The notes beneath the pieces are model-generated. The model did not search any database. It was not told the DNA's origin and saw only the letters and a program-made list of their open reading frames with translations. This document shows, piece by piece, positions 33,636 through 42,299 of a stretch of 64,000 nucleotides of DNA (positions are counted from its first letter, which is position 1; every line of letters begins with the position of its first letter). Source of the stretch: JAGIBJ01 sp032119595 (lineage in GTDB: Bacteria > Actinomycetota > Thermoleophilia > Solirubrobacterales > Solirubrobacteraceae); assembly GCA_032119595.1 (NCBI GenBank), contig JAUMBQ010000003.1, positions 124,001 through 188,000 on the forward strand. Reading direction: 5' to 3'. The position numbers and the translations under genes were made by a program.

Positions 33636-35105
33636 CTACAGCCCGCGCTGCACCACCACGCGGCCGTCGGCCTCGGCCTGGAGCAGGGCCTCGTAATCCT
33701 GGTGGTTCTGGTCCGCGTACGCTGCAGCGAACTCAGTCACGGCATCGACGAACTCCGTCCCAGTTCCCAGGTAACCCGCCATCTGCGCGGCGTCACCCGA
33801 GCGTGCGTGGGCACGGGCCAGCACCGCACCGCACTCTTGGGCGTAGAGCTTCAGGCCGTCCTGCGTGAGTCGCTCGATCTTGATCGAGCCCTTCTTGTCG
33901 CGCAGCTGCCGGATGTAGTAATCAGGACCGCCCTCCGACGCACTGCGGAGCCACCCCAGGAAGGCATCGCCGGTGGTTTGCATCAACTTCTGACCGCGCA
34001 CGACTCGCTCGCCCTCATGCGAATAGATGCTCGGCCCGGCATACGGCGCGAGGACCGACTCCCTGACCTCCTTGAGCTGCAGGAAGAGCGGGTCGTCATC
34101 TCGGTCGCCCATGAAGAGCACGATGTAGGCCTGGATCCCGACGGAGCCGACACCGACGACCTTCAGCGCAGCGTCTTGGAAGCGGTAACGGTGCATCACC
34201 GCCGACTTTTCCGGATCGAGTGTGCGCGTGTACCGCTCGAAGTCGTCGGCGATGAGCGCCCGGATCTCGGGGGCCCGCTGATCGGTGAGCCGCTCCACGA
34301 GCGGCGGGGACTCGTGCAGGCGGAACGAACCGTCCGGCTGCTTCTCAGCGAACTGGTCGAGCGAACCGAGGCTCGTTCGGGTCTGCGCCTTGGCGAGGTC
34401 TTTCCGTACTCGTGAGGCCGTGGTCTTGTCGGCGCGCTTGCTCAAGAGCGAGAGTTCCTCCTCGATCTCGACGCGGTCATAGAACACGTCGAGGTGCCGC
34501 ATCGACGCGTACTTCCACATCGCGGTGCGGTAGGCCTCCACCGCCGCCCAGGCGGTCGCGCGCGCGTCCTTCTCACTCGCGTCAACGTCGCGGGCGGCGA
34601 TCACGCAGCTCGCTGCGAGCCGCTTGAGGTCCCACTCGATCGGAGCCGGAAGCGTCTGGTCGAAGTCGTTGAGATCGAAGACGAGCCGACGATCCGGCGC
34701 GGCGAACACCCCGAAGTTGAGCAGGTGCGCGTCCCCGGAACTCTGTGCGTAGAGGCGACTCGTCGGAAGCGGCGCCAGGTCGGCCGCCATGATCGCTGCA
34801 GCGCCGCGGAAGAACGTGAACGGCGTGGCGAGCATTCGGCCGTACCGGATCGGGATCAGCGACTGGATGCGCGTCGCCGACTCGGCCTCGAGGATCGCGA
34901 CCGGGTCCTGACGGCCCGCCGGGGCCGCCCACTCGGCGTGCGCGCTGCGGGGCACCTGCTCAGCGGCGATCGCCTCGCCCCAGCCGACCCGCTCGGCGGT
35001 GAGCGGCGCGAGCGTCGGCACGGCGGCGCCCTCAGCCGGCGTGGGCTTGGCGTCGCCCTTGTCCTTCTTGCTCTTCTTCTTCGCCTTCGGCGCGTTGGCA
35101 CTCAT
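33636..35105 (-). CDS. DUF2252 protein
   Basis: 489 residues. Start set at ATG 35105; the frame is open far upstream, but that part is antisense to the neighbouring gene. A Lys-rich N-terminal tail (KAKKKSKKDKGDAK) precedes the DUF2252 body with its hallmarks: RYGRMLATPFTFFRGAAAIMAADL, SGDAHLLNFGVFAAPDRRLVFDLNDFDQTLPAPIEWDLKRLAAS, VVGVGSVGIQAYIVLFMG, LARAHARSGDAAQMAGYLG. The GDAHLLNFG and DLNDFD motifs recall kinase catalytic and metal sites, and the family is related to protein-kinase-like folds, but no reaction is established. It heads the minus-strand run ending at 30109. Confidence 0.93.
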   Translation of the reverse strand: MSANAPKAKKKSKKDKGDAKPTPAEGAAVPTLAPLTAERVGWGEAIAAEQVPRSAHAEWAAPAGRQDPVAILEAESATRIQSLIPIRYGRMLATPFTFFRGAAAIMAADLAPLPTSRLYAQSSGDAHLLNFGVFAAPDRRLVFDLNDFDQTLPAPIEWDLKRLAASCVIAARDVDASEKDARATAWAAVEAYRTAMWKYASMRHLDVFYDRVEIEEELSLLSKRADKTTASRVRKDLAKAQTRTSLGSLDQFAEKQPDGSFRLHESPPLVERLTDQRAPEIRALIADDFERYTRTLDPEKSAVMHRYRFQDAALKVVGVGSVGIQAYIVLFMGDRDDDPLFLQLKEVRESVLAPYAGPSIYSHEGERVVRGQKLMQTTGDAFLGWLRSASEGGPDYYIRQLRDKKGSIKIERLTQDGLKLYAQECGAVLARAHARSGDAAQMAGYLGTGTEFVDAVTEFAAAYADQNHQDYEALLQAEADGRVVVQRGL

Positions 35106-35173
35106 GCGCCGGATAGTGGCGACCGCAGCGCCAAGCCGCAACCGGTGGCACTCAACGCCCGAGGATCGGGCGG

Positions 35174-37384
35174 TCAGGCGGCGAGCAGTTCGAGCTCGGT
35201 GAAGTCGCCCGCGTCGACGACGCGGTTGCGACCGGTCTGTTTGGCGCGGTAGAGGCGATCGTCGGCAAGCTGGAAGGTCGCGTCGTAGTCCAACGAGCGG
35301 CCGCCCGGTACCCAGGCCACACCGATCGACACCGTGGCCGGGATGGCCGAAATCGGATTGACCTCGATCACGCGGCGGGTTCGCTCGGCAACCATTCGAG
35401 CGTCTGGGCCCGTGATGTTGGTCAGCACGATCACGAACTCCTCGCCGCCGACCCGGTAGACGGAGTCGAAGGCCCGCAGCGACCTGCGAAGGCGGTAGGA
35501 GACCTCCGAGAGGACTTCGTCGCCGATGTCGTGGCCGTGCTCGTCGTTGACGCGCTTGAAGTGATCGATGTCGACCACGAAGATCGCCAGCCCGGCACTC
35601 GCGCTGAGCGATTGCTGCACGAGGAGCGGGATGCGCGCGTCGAGCGCGGCCCGGTTGAGGGTACCGGTGAGGCCGTCGGTGATCGACGCGACCCGGTGCT
35701 CGCGCGCCGAGCGCCCCATGGCATGGCCGAGGTACGACGTCGCGAGGATCAGCGCGATCGGGAACGCCAGGATGAACGGCGTGGCCGCCACGGCCGCGGC
35801 GTCCATGACGAGCGCCGCGCCAGTGGTACCGATGACGGCCGTCGCGGCGATCACCGCGGCGCCGCGCCAGCGGAACGTCGCGGACGCCCCAACGGTGATG
35901 AGCGCCCCCATCGGGAGGGCGAACAGGATCGTCTGGTTGGCGAGCGGCATCGAGACGGCCGAGGCCAGGATGATCGCCATCAGGCCGCAGAGCGCGGCAT
36001 ATTCCGGGCGTTTGGAGGTCGGCAGCACCGACGTGCACACCTTCCAGAACGCGCCGGCGATGACGATCGGGATCATGCCCCACCAGTCCAGCCATAGGCC
36101 GCAGACCATCAGCGCGACGAACGAGATCATCGAGTTGAAGTCGCTGTCTTTCGCGCAGCGCTGCAGCAGGTCCACGACATGGCCGCGTTCCGTCGCGTCG
36201 GCGACCAGCCAGTTGCCGTCGCCACCCTGCAGCCGCACGCTGTAGGCGCCGTCGGGCACGGCCTCCCGCGCGGCGCGGCCGTCTACCGCCGCCAAGCTCC
36301 GTGCGGCGGCCAAGGCGGCAGCCCGGCGCTCGACCGCCCCGTCAACCGGCTTCGATGCGAGCGGAGCCTCGTCCACCTGAACGGAAGCGCAGACGCGATC
36401 CCGCCCCGTCGCTTTGGCCTCGTAGAGCGCGGCGTCCGCCTGCTGGAAGAGCTGCTCGTAGTCGAAGTCCGTGCCGTCGGCGCAGAAGCCCACACCAAAC
36501 GAAGCCCGGACCTCGATCCCGGCCATCTGCGTGGCCGCAACCGTCCCGCGAAGCCGTTCAGCGAGCGCCGTGACGTCGGCGAAAGGCACGTTCGGAAGGA
36601 GGACGACGAACTCCTCTCCCCCGAATCGAAACAGCGGTACCTCGGAGCCGAGCGCAGCACGAAGGCGAGCGGCGGCCTCGACGAGCACCTCGTCGCCGGT
36701 CGCGTGCCCGTGTACGTCGTTGACCTGCTTGAAGTGATCGAGGTCGGCGATCAGCAACCCGACGCTGGCGCCCGATGCGCGCGCTTGGAGGGCAAGCTCC
36801 GCCGCGTACGACTGGAGCGCGACCCGGTTGAGCAGCCCGGTGAGCGGGTCAACGACCGCCGTCGAGCGATTGACATGCTCGGCATCGCGGCTCGCCATCG
36901 CCCCGAGGACCGCAACGAGAATCATCATCACCGGAAGGATCAGGATCGGCGGCATCGCCCGCACTTGATCGCCGTACGAGCCCAGCGCCACGCCGATCAA
37001 CCCGAGCGAGGTGAGGATCGCCGCGGACACCGAGACGCGGCGGGCGAAAATCGGAGCCATCCCCAGCGCCGGGAACACCGGGATCGCGAACAGGTACTCC
37101 TTGGGGCCCTCGGCCAGCCAGATGCAGCCGAGCGTCCCCGCGATGCCGGCGCCGGAGCTGGCGAGCAGCAGCAGCTCCGGGCGTTTCGCCGACGCCATGC
37201 GCATGGTCAGCCCGATGTAGACCGCGATCGCCGCAAGCAGCGGAACCACTGAATGCCAACCGAACAGCGACCCGCCGAACAGCACTGGCACGCACATGAT
37301 CACCACGGCGACCGCGAACGGTCCCTGGAGGCGCATGGTGAGGTCGAGCAGGCGCTCTCGCTCGGAGGCGTCGTGGTAGAGCAT
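35174..37384 (-). CDS. Membrane protein with two intact GGDEF domains (diguanylate cyclase)
   Basis: About 736 residues from ATG 37384 (GTG 37393 is an alternative). Architecture is a duplicated [membrane segments + GGDEF] unit. First half: about five helices, then DPLTGLLNR, LLIADLDHFKQVNDVHGH, RFGGEEF (about residue 254). Second half: five more helices, then DGLTGTLNR, IFVVDIDHFKRVNDEHGHDIGDE, RVGGEEF (about 642). Both active sites are complete, so it should make cyclic di-GMP. The second domain has an RxxD inhibitory site (RAFD) five residues before its GGEEF; the first does not. It lies 14 nt downstream of a paralogue with the same layout. Confidence 0.92.
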   Translation of the reverse strand: MLYHDASERERLLDLTMRLQGPFAVAVVIMCVPVLFGGSLFGWHSVVPLLAAIAVYIGLTMRMASAKRPELLLLASSGAGIAGTLGCIWLAEGPKEYLFAIPVFPALGMAPIFARRVSVSAAILTSLGLIGVALGSYGDQVRAMPPILILPVMMILVAVLGAMASRDAEHVNRSTAVVDPLTGLLNRVALQSYAAELALQARASGASVGLLIADLDHFKQVNDVHGHATGDEVLVEAAARLRAALGSEVPLFRFGGEEFVVLLPNVPFADVTALAERLRGTVAATQMAGIEVRASFGVGFCADGTDFDYEQLFQQADAALYEAKATGRDRVCASVQVDEAPLASKPVDGAVERRAAALAAARSLAAVDGRAAREAVPDGAYSVRLQGGDGNWLVADATERGHVVDLLQRCAKDSDFNSMISFVALMVCGLWLDWWGMIPIVIAGAFWKVCTSVLPTSKRPEYAALCGLMAIILASAVSMPLANQTILFALPMGALITVGASATFRWRGAAVIAATAVIGTTGAALVMDAAAVAATPFILAFPIALILATSYLGHAMGRSAREHRVASITDGLTGTLNRAALDARIPLLVQQSLSASAGLAIFVVDIDHFKRVNDEHGHDIGDEVLSEVSYRLRRSLRAFDSVYRVGGEEFVIVLTNITGPDARMVAERTRRVIEVNPISAIPATVSIGVAWVPGGRSLDYDATFQLADDRLYRAKQTGRNRVVDAGDFTELELLAA

Positions 37385-37398
37385 CGAGGCCACGAGGC

Positions 37399-39612
37399 TC
37401 AGGCGGCCATGAGCCGGAGGCTGGATTCCGGACGCTCGTCGGCGTCGACGGTGCAATTGCGACCGGCAGCCTTGGCAGCGGCCAGCCGAGTGCTCGCCGT
37501 GAAGAACACGCGGTCGTAGTCGAGTGGTTCCCCAGCCGGCGCCGTCGCGACACCGATCGACACGGTGACCGCGATGTCGTCCATCGGGGTGCGCCCCACG
37601 GCGAGCCGTGCGCGCTCCGCGATCGTTCGAGCATCCGTCGCTGCGGTGTCGGTCAGGACGACGACGAAGGTCTTGCGGTCCACGCGGTAGACCGAGTCGA
37701 ACGCGCGGAGTGTGCCCCGCAGGCGTGCGGACACTTGCGAGAGCAGGTGGTCTCCGACCTGACGGCCATGCTCGCCGTTCAGGCGACCGAGGTGGTCGAC
37801 ATCCACGACGGCGATCGTCGTCGGAGCGCCACTCGTGGCAGCGTGCTGGACGAGCTGCGGAATGCGGGCGTCGAGCGCGGCGCGGTTGAGCGACCCGGTG
37901 AGCGCATCGGTGATGGCCGAGGCGCGGTGCTCCCGGGCGAGCCGCCCGGTCGCCTCGCCCAAGAGGGCGTATGCGGCGATCAGGGTGAGCGGAAAGACGA
38001 TGACGAACGGCGTCGATGCCACCGTGGAGGCATCGATGACCAGGCCGGCGGTCAGGGTCGCGACGACCGCGACGAGGGCGATCACCGCGGCACCCGCGCG
38101 GTTGAACCCGGCACAGCCCCCAAACACGACCAGCGCTCCGAGCGGCAGGGCAAACACACTGACCGGGCCAGCCAGGACGATCGCCGCTGCACCGGCCAGC
38201 ACCATCGTGATCAGCCCTGCGAGGGCTACGTACTCCGGGCGCTTGGCGCCCGCGATCCTCGTCGTGCACACCCGCCAGCCAACGCCCGCCACGACCGGCG
38301 GGATCAGCATCCACCAGCCGAGCCAGAAGGCGCTGGCCACGAGTCCGATGAGCGTGATGACGGAGTTGACCGTGCTGGCTCTGGCGCTGCGGCCCAGGAG
38401 GTCGACCGCATGGGCCCGCTCCAGGCTGTCGGCCACGAGCCAGTTGCCATCGCCGTCGCTGCGGAGGTGCGCATCCCACGACCCCGCGTCGCCGGGTGGC
38501 ATCTGCGCTGCCGCAGCCGGCTCCACGTCCGTCGCCCGGCGAACGGCTGGACGGGCGTGGTCAGGCATGACCGGAGCGAACGACCGATGGGTGTCGTCGG
38601 CGGAGCAGACACGGTCACGTCCGGAGGTCTTGGCCCGGTAGAGCGCAGCATCCGCCTGCGCGTAGAGCGATCGGTATTCGAAGCCGGCCTCGGGATCGGA
38701 GACGGCGACGCCAAACGAAGCGGTGATGTCGACCCCGTCGATCGGCGCGAAGCAGAGCGCCTCACGGAGCCGTTTGGCCCATTCGACGGCCGTTCCGAGT
38801 GACGCGCTCTGGAGCAGGACGACAAACTCTTCGCCGCCGAATCGGAACACGGCGCCGGCGTTGCCGACCTCGGCGCGGAGGCGCGAGGCGACCTCGACCA
38901 GGATCGCGTCGCCCGCTGCCCGGCCGCGGGCTTCGTTGACCCGGCTGAAGTCGTCGATGTCGGCGACGATCATGCCGACGCGATCCGCCGAGGCTTCGGC
39001 GTGGAGCTGGAGCTCGGCGGAGCGGGCTTGGAGAGCTCCGCGGTTCAGCAGGCCCGTCAACGGGTCGACGACGGCGGTGTCGCGGTCGACGTCCTCGGCC
39101 GATCGGCTCGCCATGGAGCCGAGCACCGTGACGATGATCAGCACCATCGGGAGGATCACGATCGGCGGCATCGCGCGGACCTGGTCGCCGTAGGACCCGA
39201 GGCCGACGAGGACCAGCCCCAAGCAGGTCAAGACGGCTGCAGCGATCGACGCGCGACGTGTCGACACCCCGGCGAGCCCGAGCATCGGAATCGCCGGCGC
39301 CGCAAAGAGGTATTCCTTTGGCCCGTCGGCGAGCCAGATACACGCGAGCGTGGCCACGATGCCGGCGGCTGCGGAGGCCACGATGCGCCGCTCTGGGCGT
39401 CGCGCACGTGGTAGCCCCGGCGCGAGCACGAGATGGATGGCAATGGCGACGACCAACGGAATGGCCGCGACCGCCCCGAACACCGGGATGCCGAACCCGA
39501 CCGACACCACCATGAGCGCAAGCGCAGCAGCGTAGGTCGTGCGCAGACGAAGAGCGAGCGCAACCAGGCGTTCGCGCTCATCGGCGTCTTGGTACAGGAA
39601 GCGTTCCAGCAT
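37399..39612 (-). CDS. Membrane protein with one intact and one degenerate GGDEF domain
   Basis: About 737 residues, paralogue of the gene at 35174-37384. First GGDEF domain has DPLTGLLNR and RFGGEEF (about residue 256), with a changed metal-site strand (VADIDDFSRVNEARG). The second domain reads DALTGSLNR and VVDVDHLGRLNGEHGRQ, but the signature is RVDRKTF instead of RVGGEEF (about 643), so catalysis there is lost. The inhibitory-site motif RAFD just before it is kept, the usual mark of domains reused as cyclic di-GMP receptors. Start ATG 39612; the upstream extension is unsupported. Probably cotranscribed with the gene downstream. Confidence 0.9.
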   Translation of the reverse strand: MLERFLYQDADERERLVALALRLRTTYAAALALMVVSVGFGIPVFGAVAAIPLVVAIAIHLVLAPGLPRARRPERRIVASAAAGIVATLACIWLADGPKEYLFAAPAIPMLGLAGVSTRRASIAAAVLTCLGLVLVGLGSYGDQVRAMPPIVILPMVLIIVTVLGSMASRSAEDVDRDTAVVDPLTGLLNRGALQARSAELQLHAEASADRVGMIVADIDDFSRVNEARGRAAGDAILVEVASRLRAEVGNAGAVFRFGGEEFVVLLQSASLGTAVEWAKRLREALCFAPIDGVDITASFGVAVSDPEAGFEYRSLYAQADAALYRAKTSGRDRVCSADDTHRSFAPVMPDHARPAVRRATDVEPAAAAQMPPGDAGSWDAHLRSDGDGNWLVADSLERAHAVDLLGRSARASTVNSVITLIGLVASAFWLGWWMLIPPVVAGVGWRVCTTRIAGAKRPEYVALAGLITMVLAGAAAIVLAGPVSVFALPLGALVVFGGCAGFNRAGAAVIALVAVVATLTAGLVIDASTVASTPFVIVFPLTLIAAYALLGEATGRLAREHRASAITDALTGSLNRAALDARIPQLVQHAATSGAPTTIAVVDVDHLGRLNGEHGRQVGDHLLSQVSARLRGTLRAFDSVYRVDRKTFVVVLTDTAATDARTIAERARLAVGRTPMDDIAVTVSIGVATAPAGEPLDYDRVFFTASTRLAAAKAAGRNCTVDADERPESSLRLMAA

Positions 39613-39761
39613 TCGGGACTGGTATCGGGCACGCGCCTGAACACCTCCAGCCCGGATGACCGTTCGGGGCCGGTTGCGACGTTCATTCGGGCGATCGTTC
39701 GAACCTTCGTCCAGGCCCAGGTCCGCATTCGACCGACGAGGCCGGTCGCACGTGTCGGTGG

Positions 39762-40442
39762 TCAGTCGCCAGGTGACCGCAACTCGATGATGCCGAGTGC
39801 GGCGGCGAATGCCGGGGCCGCAGCGAGGATGTCGCCGATTGGCATCGCGATGCCGCGCAACGCTGCGACCGCCTTCGCGCCGTCGAGGGTGCACCCGACC
39901 ATCTCGCACCGCTTGAACTCCGCCCCTTGGAACTCGGCCAGGGAGAGGTCGCACGACTCGAATCGCACCCGATCGAGCCGCGCGCCCGTGAAGTCGACCT
40001 CGCGCAGATCGCACCGGCTGAATCGGACGTCGATCAAGCGAGCGCGGTTGAACGTCGCATAGTCGAGGCGCACGCCATCGAAGGCGACGTCGTACAGCTC
40101 GGCCTGCCCGAGATTCGTGCCCGTCAGGCGAGCCTCATCGAAGCGGACCCTGCGCAGGACCGCGCTCTCGGCCTTCACGTTCGTCGCGCTGACGCGCAAG
40201 AGTTCGGCGTCCTCGAGCGTGAGATGCACCAGCTTCGCGTCGCCGAGATCGCCGCCTTCGACGCGAATCGTCGTGATGCGCGGCTCAATCGCCTCGATCA
40301 GCGCGAGATCCGGGTCGACGAGCAGCACCTCTTCCCAATGGCTGTGACGCACGAACCGGTCAGGATCGATCCGCTCCAGCGTGCGAGCAATCTCCGGACT
40401 GCGCGGCTCGCCGACCGCGCGCTGCTGCCTGGAAGACGCCAT
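39762..40442 (-). CDS. Pentapeptide-repeat protein
   Basis: 226 residues. From about residue 60 to 185 the sequence runs as pentapeptide repeats of A(D/N)LXX type (VHLTLEDAELLRVSATNVKAES..., LTGTNLGQAELYDVAFDGVRLDYATFNRARLIDVRF), expected to fold as a right-handed quadrilateral beta helix. Flanks are helical. No membrane segment. Some members mimic DNA and bind gyrase, but most have no known role; no assignment is made. A TAAGGT box 9 nt before the ATG suggests a leaderless transcript. Confidence 0.92.
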   Translation of the reverse strand: MASSRQQRAVGEPRSPEIARTLERIDPDRFVRHSHWEEVLLVDPDLALIEAIEPRITTIRVEGGDLGDAKLVHLTLEDAELLRVSATNVKAESAVLRRVRFDEARLTGTNLGQAELYDVAFDGVRLDYATFNRARLIDVRFSRCDLREVDFTGARLDRVRFESCDLSLAEFQGAEFKRCEMVGCTLDGAKAVAALRGIAMPIGDILAAAPAFAAALGIIELRSPGD

Positions 40443-40451
40443 ACGGCGCCG

Positions 40452-40457
40452 ACCTTA
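40452..40457 (-). promoter_or_regulatory. -10 box of the pentapeptide-repeat gene
   Basis: TAAGGT on the minus strand, 9 nt before ATG 40442, with no Shine-Dalgarno between. Confidence 0.5.
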
Positions 40458-40527
40458 CGCCACCCCCGCGAGCGAAGTGCGTTGCATCGGTTCCCATTCG
40501 GGGACCGATCCGGCAGGATGCGACGCA

Positions 40528-40908
40528 ATGCGGATCGCACGACTCACTGGCTCCACCTTCGGCCGCGCGGCCGCCATCGGCGGAACGGCGTTCGCCGTCG
40601 CGCTCTTTGCGGGCTGCGGCGACGATTCGGGATCGGGATCGAGCGACGCACCCGCGAAGACGATCACGGCCTCGACCGACGGCGCCCAGATCTTCAAAGA
40701 GGCGACCTGCGCGAGCTGCCACACCCTGGCGGCTGCGGGCGGCGAGGGCCGGATCGGTCCGAACCTCGACAACGAGAAGCCGCCGGCTGCGGAGGTCGTC
40801 GAGAAGGTCACCAATGGCGACGGCTCGATGCCCGCATTCAAGGGCCGGCTCTCGACGGAGCAGATCCAGGCGGTCGCCGACTACGTCGAGCAGGTCGCTG
40901 GGAAGTAG
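40528..40908 (+). CDS. Small lipoprotein cytochrome c
   Basis: 126 residues. Signal peptide with a lipobox (VALFAGCGDD, cleavage before Cys) followed by a Gly/Ser linker, then a class I cytochrome c domain with heme-binding CASCH, the GRIGPNLDN stretch, the distal Met in GSMPAF, and a C-terminal helix (LSTEQIQAVADYVEQVAGK). It should be anchored on the outside of the membrane and shuttle electrons, probably to a terminal oxidase. No other respiratory gene is nearby. Starts at ATG 40528; ATG 40518 is in another frame. Confidence 0.95.
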   Translation: MRIARLTGSTFGRAAAIGGTAFAVALFAGCGDDSGSGSSDAPAKTITASTDGAQIFKEATCASCHTLAAAGGEGRIGPNLDNEKPPAAEVVEKVTNGDGSMPAFKGRLSTEQIQAVADYVEQVAGK

Positions 40909-40929
40909 CGCGCTCAAGCTGGCTGCCGC

Positions 40930-41448
40930 TCAGCCCTCGGCCACCTCACGGCCGAGGATCGCAATGTCTTGGCGGACGCCGTCGAGTTCTGTCACCCGAG
41001 GCAGCAAGCCCCACCGCTCGAACCCGTGGCGCGCCGCAAGCGCGACGCTCACCTCGTTGATCGCGAAGGTGATCCACAGCAGGCTGCGGACGCCGAGCGC
41101 TGGCGCCGACGCGATCGCGTGCTCGAGCAGGCGCGCGCCCACCCCCTGCCCCTGCGCGGCCGGATCGACGTACACGCCGACTTCAACGGTCGCGTCGTAG
41201 GCCGGGCGGCCGTAATAGTCACTGAAGCTGAGCCACCCGACGACCCCACCGTGCTGCTCGGCCACCCAGATCGGGCGGTGATCCGGCGCATGCAGCGCGT
41301 ACCACGCGAGCCGCGACTCCACGGTGACCGGTTCCAGGTCGGCCGTGGAGCGCCGACCCGGGATCGACGCGTTGTAGATCCCGACGATCGCTGAGAGGTC
41401 GTCGAGCCGGGCGAGCCGGATCGATACCCCGGTGGTTCCGTCCGTCAT
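40930..41448 (-). CDS. GNAT-family N-acetyltransferase (phosphinothricin acetyltransferase-like)
   Basis: 172 residues; ATG 41448 chosen because it begins at the GNAT domain (VSIRLARLDDLSAIVGIYNASI). Conserved features: ESRLAWYALHAPDHRPIWVAEQ, GWLSFSDYYGRPAYDATVEVGVYVDPAAQGQGVGARLLEHAI (acetyl-CoA pyrophosphate loop QGQGVG), and HGFERWGLLP. The order resembles phosphinothricin/methionine-sulfone acetyltransferases. It transfers acetyl from acetyl-CoA to an amine; actual substrate unknown. Convergent with the cytochrome gene (21 nt apart), downstream of the crotonase gene. Confidence 0.92.
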   Translation of the reverse strand: MTDGTTGVSIRLARLDDLSAIVGIYNASIPGRRSTADLEPVTVESRLAWYALHAPDHRPIWVAEQHGGVVGWLSFSDYYGRPAYDATVEVGVYVDPAAQGQGVGARLLEHAIASAPALGVRSLLWITFAINEVSVALAARHGFERWGLLPRVTELDGVRQDIAILGREVAEG

Positions 41449-41485
41449 GGGCGCGGTCGCGCTCAGCCGATGCCGGGCTCGGTGC

Positions 41486-42163
41486 TCAGGCGCCCAGGCG
41501 GTTCGCCGCCGGGTCACGCAGCTTCGCGGCGACGTCGCCGTACATCCGCTCCTTGATCCGCCCCATGGTGCCGCCGTCCTTGTGGGCGAGCGCGCCGGCG
41601 CGGGCGACGGCCCATTCCAGAACGCCCATTTCCGGCTGCGCCGCATCGACGATTCCGGCCGCAAGCGCGTCCTCGCCGCCGTAGCGGCGTCCCGTGGTCA
41701 TCGCCTCGTGGGCCGTCGCCTTGGAGAGCCGGGCTTGCAGCAACGCCGCCATGCCCGGCGTGAACGGGATGAAGATGTCGACCTCCGGAGTGCACCAAAA
41801 GCCGCGGTCCTTGCGCATGACCTTCTGGTCGTGCGCCGTCGCCAGCATCGCGCCCGCGGCGAAGCAGTGCCCCTGGATCGCGGCGATCGACGGGCACGCG
41901 AGCAGCAACTGCTTAGCGAAGAGGGCGTGAACGCTGTCGATGAAGGGCTGCGCCTGGTCCTGGTTCTCGGCGATCCACGCGAGGTCGAGTCCGTTGGACC
42001 AGAACTTGCCACTGGCCGTCGTCACCAGCGCCTTGGGCCCCGGCGACGATTCCACCTCGTCGAGTGCAGCCGTCACGGCGTCGACCCACGGTGGGTTGAA
42101 GCGGTTCTCGTCGTCGCCGAGGTTGAGGATGAAGACGTCGCCGTCGCGATCGAGCGTGGGCAC
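41486..42163 (-). CDS. Enoyl-CoA hydratase/isomerase (crotonase) family protein
   Basis: 225 residues from GTG 42163, which has AAGGAG a few bases upstream. Crotonase fold: acyl-CoA/oxyanion region FWSNGLDLAWI, second oxyanion-hole region AAIQGHCFAAGAMLATAHDQKVM, and EVDIFIPFTPGMAALLQARLS. It is short, and the sequence leans towards delta3-delta2-enoyl-CoA isomerases rather than hydratases, though the catalytic acid cannot be placed with confidence. Acts on fatty acyl-CoA. Probably cotranscribed with the acetyltransferase (37 nt gap). Confidence 0.88.
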   Translation of the reverse strand: MPTLDRDGDVFILNLGDDENRFNPPWVDAVTAALDEVESSPGPKALVTTASGKFWSNGLDLAWIAENQDQAQPFIDSVHALFAKQLLLACPSIAAIQGHCFAAGAMLATAHDQKVMRKDRGFWCTPEVDIFIPFTPGMAALLQARLSKATAHEAMTTGRRYGGEDALAAGIVDAAQPEMGVLEWAVARAGALAHKDGGTMGRIKERMYGDVAAKLRDPAANRLGA

Positions 42164-42283
42164 GGAGCTGCTCCTTGGGGTTCGCGTGCCGAGACAGCGG
42201 CAAGCGCCGCGGCACGGCCGCCAGTGTGGCGCATCTCGGAGCGTCGTTGCCGAGCGGTGAGCCTCGTTCGCCGTAGAGGGGCT

Positions 42284-42289
42284 TAGGCT
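42284..42289 (+). promoter_or_regulatory. -10 box of the alpha/beta hydrolase gene
   Basis: TAGGCT ending 10 nt before ATG 42300; the transcript should start at or within a few bases of the start codon. Confidence 0.5.
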
Positions 42290-42299
42290 GAGCGGCGAG

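Noticed and set aside
35106..36095. N-terminal extension of the DUF2252 frame into a 819-aa fusion
   Set aside because: The extra part is low-complexity Arg-rich sequence in a shadow frame of the GGDEF gene; DUF2252 starts naturally at ATG 35105.
37385..38479. N-terminal extension of the 35174 GGDEF frame to 1101 aa
   Set aside because: The extension is a shadow frame of the upstream GGDEF gene; the conserved start MLYHDASERERL at 37384 parallels MLERFLYQDADERERL of the paralogue.
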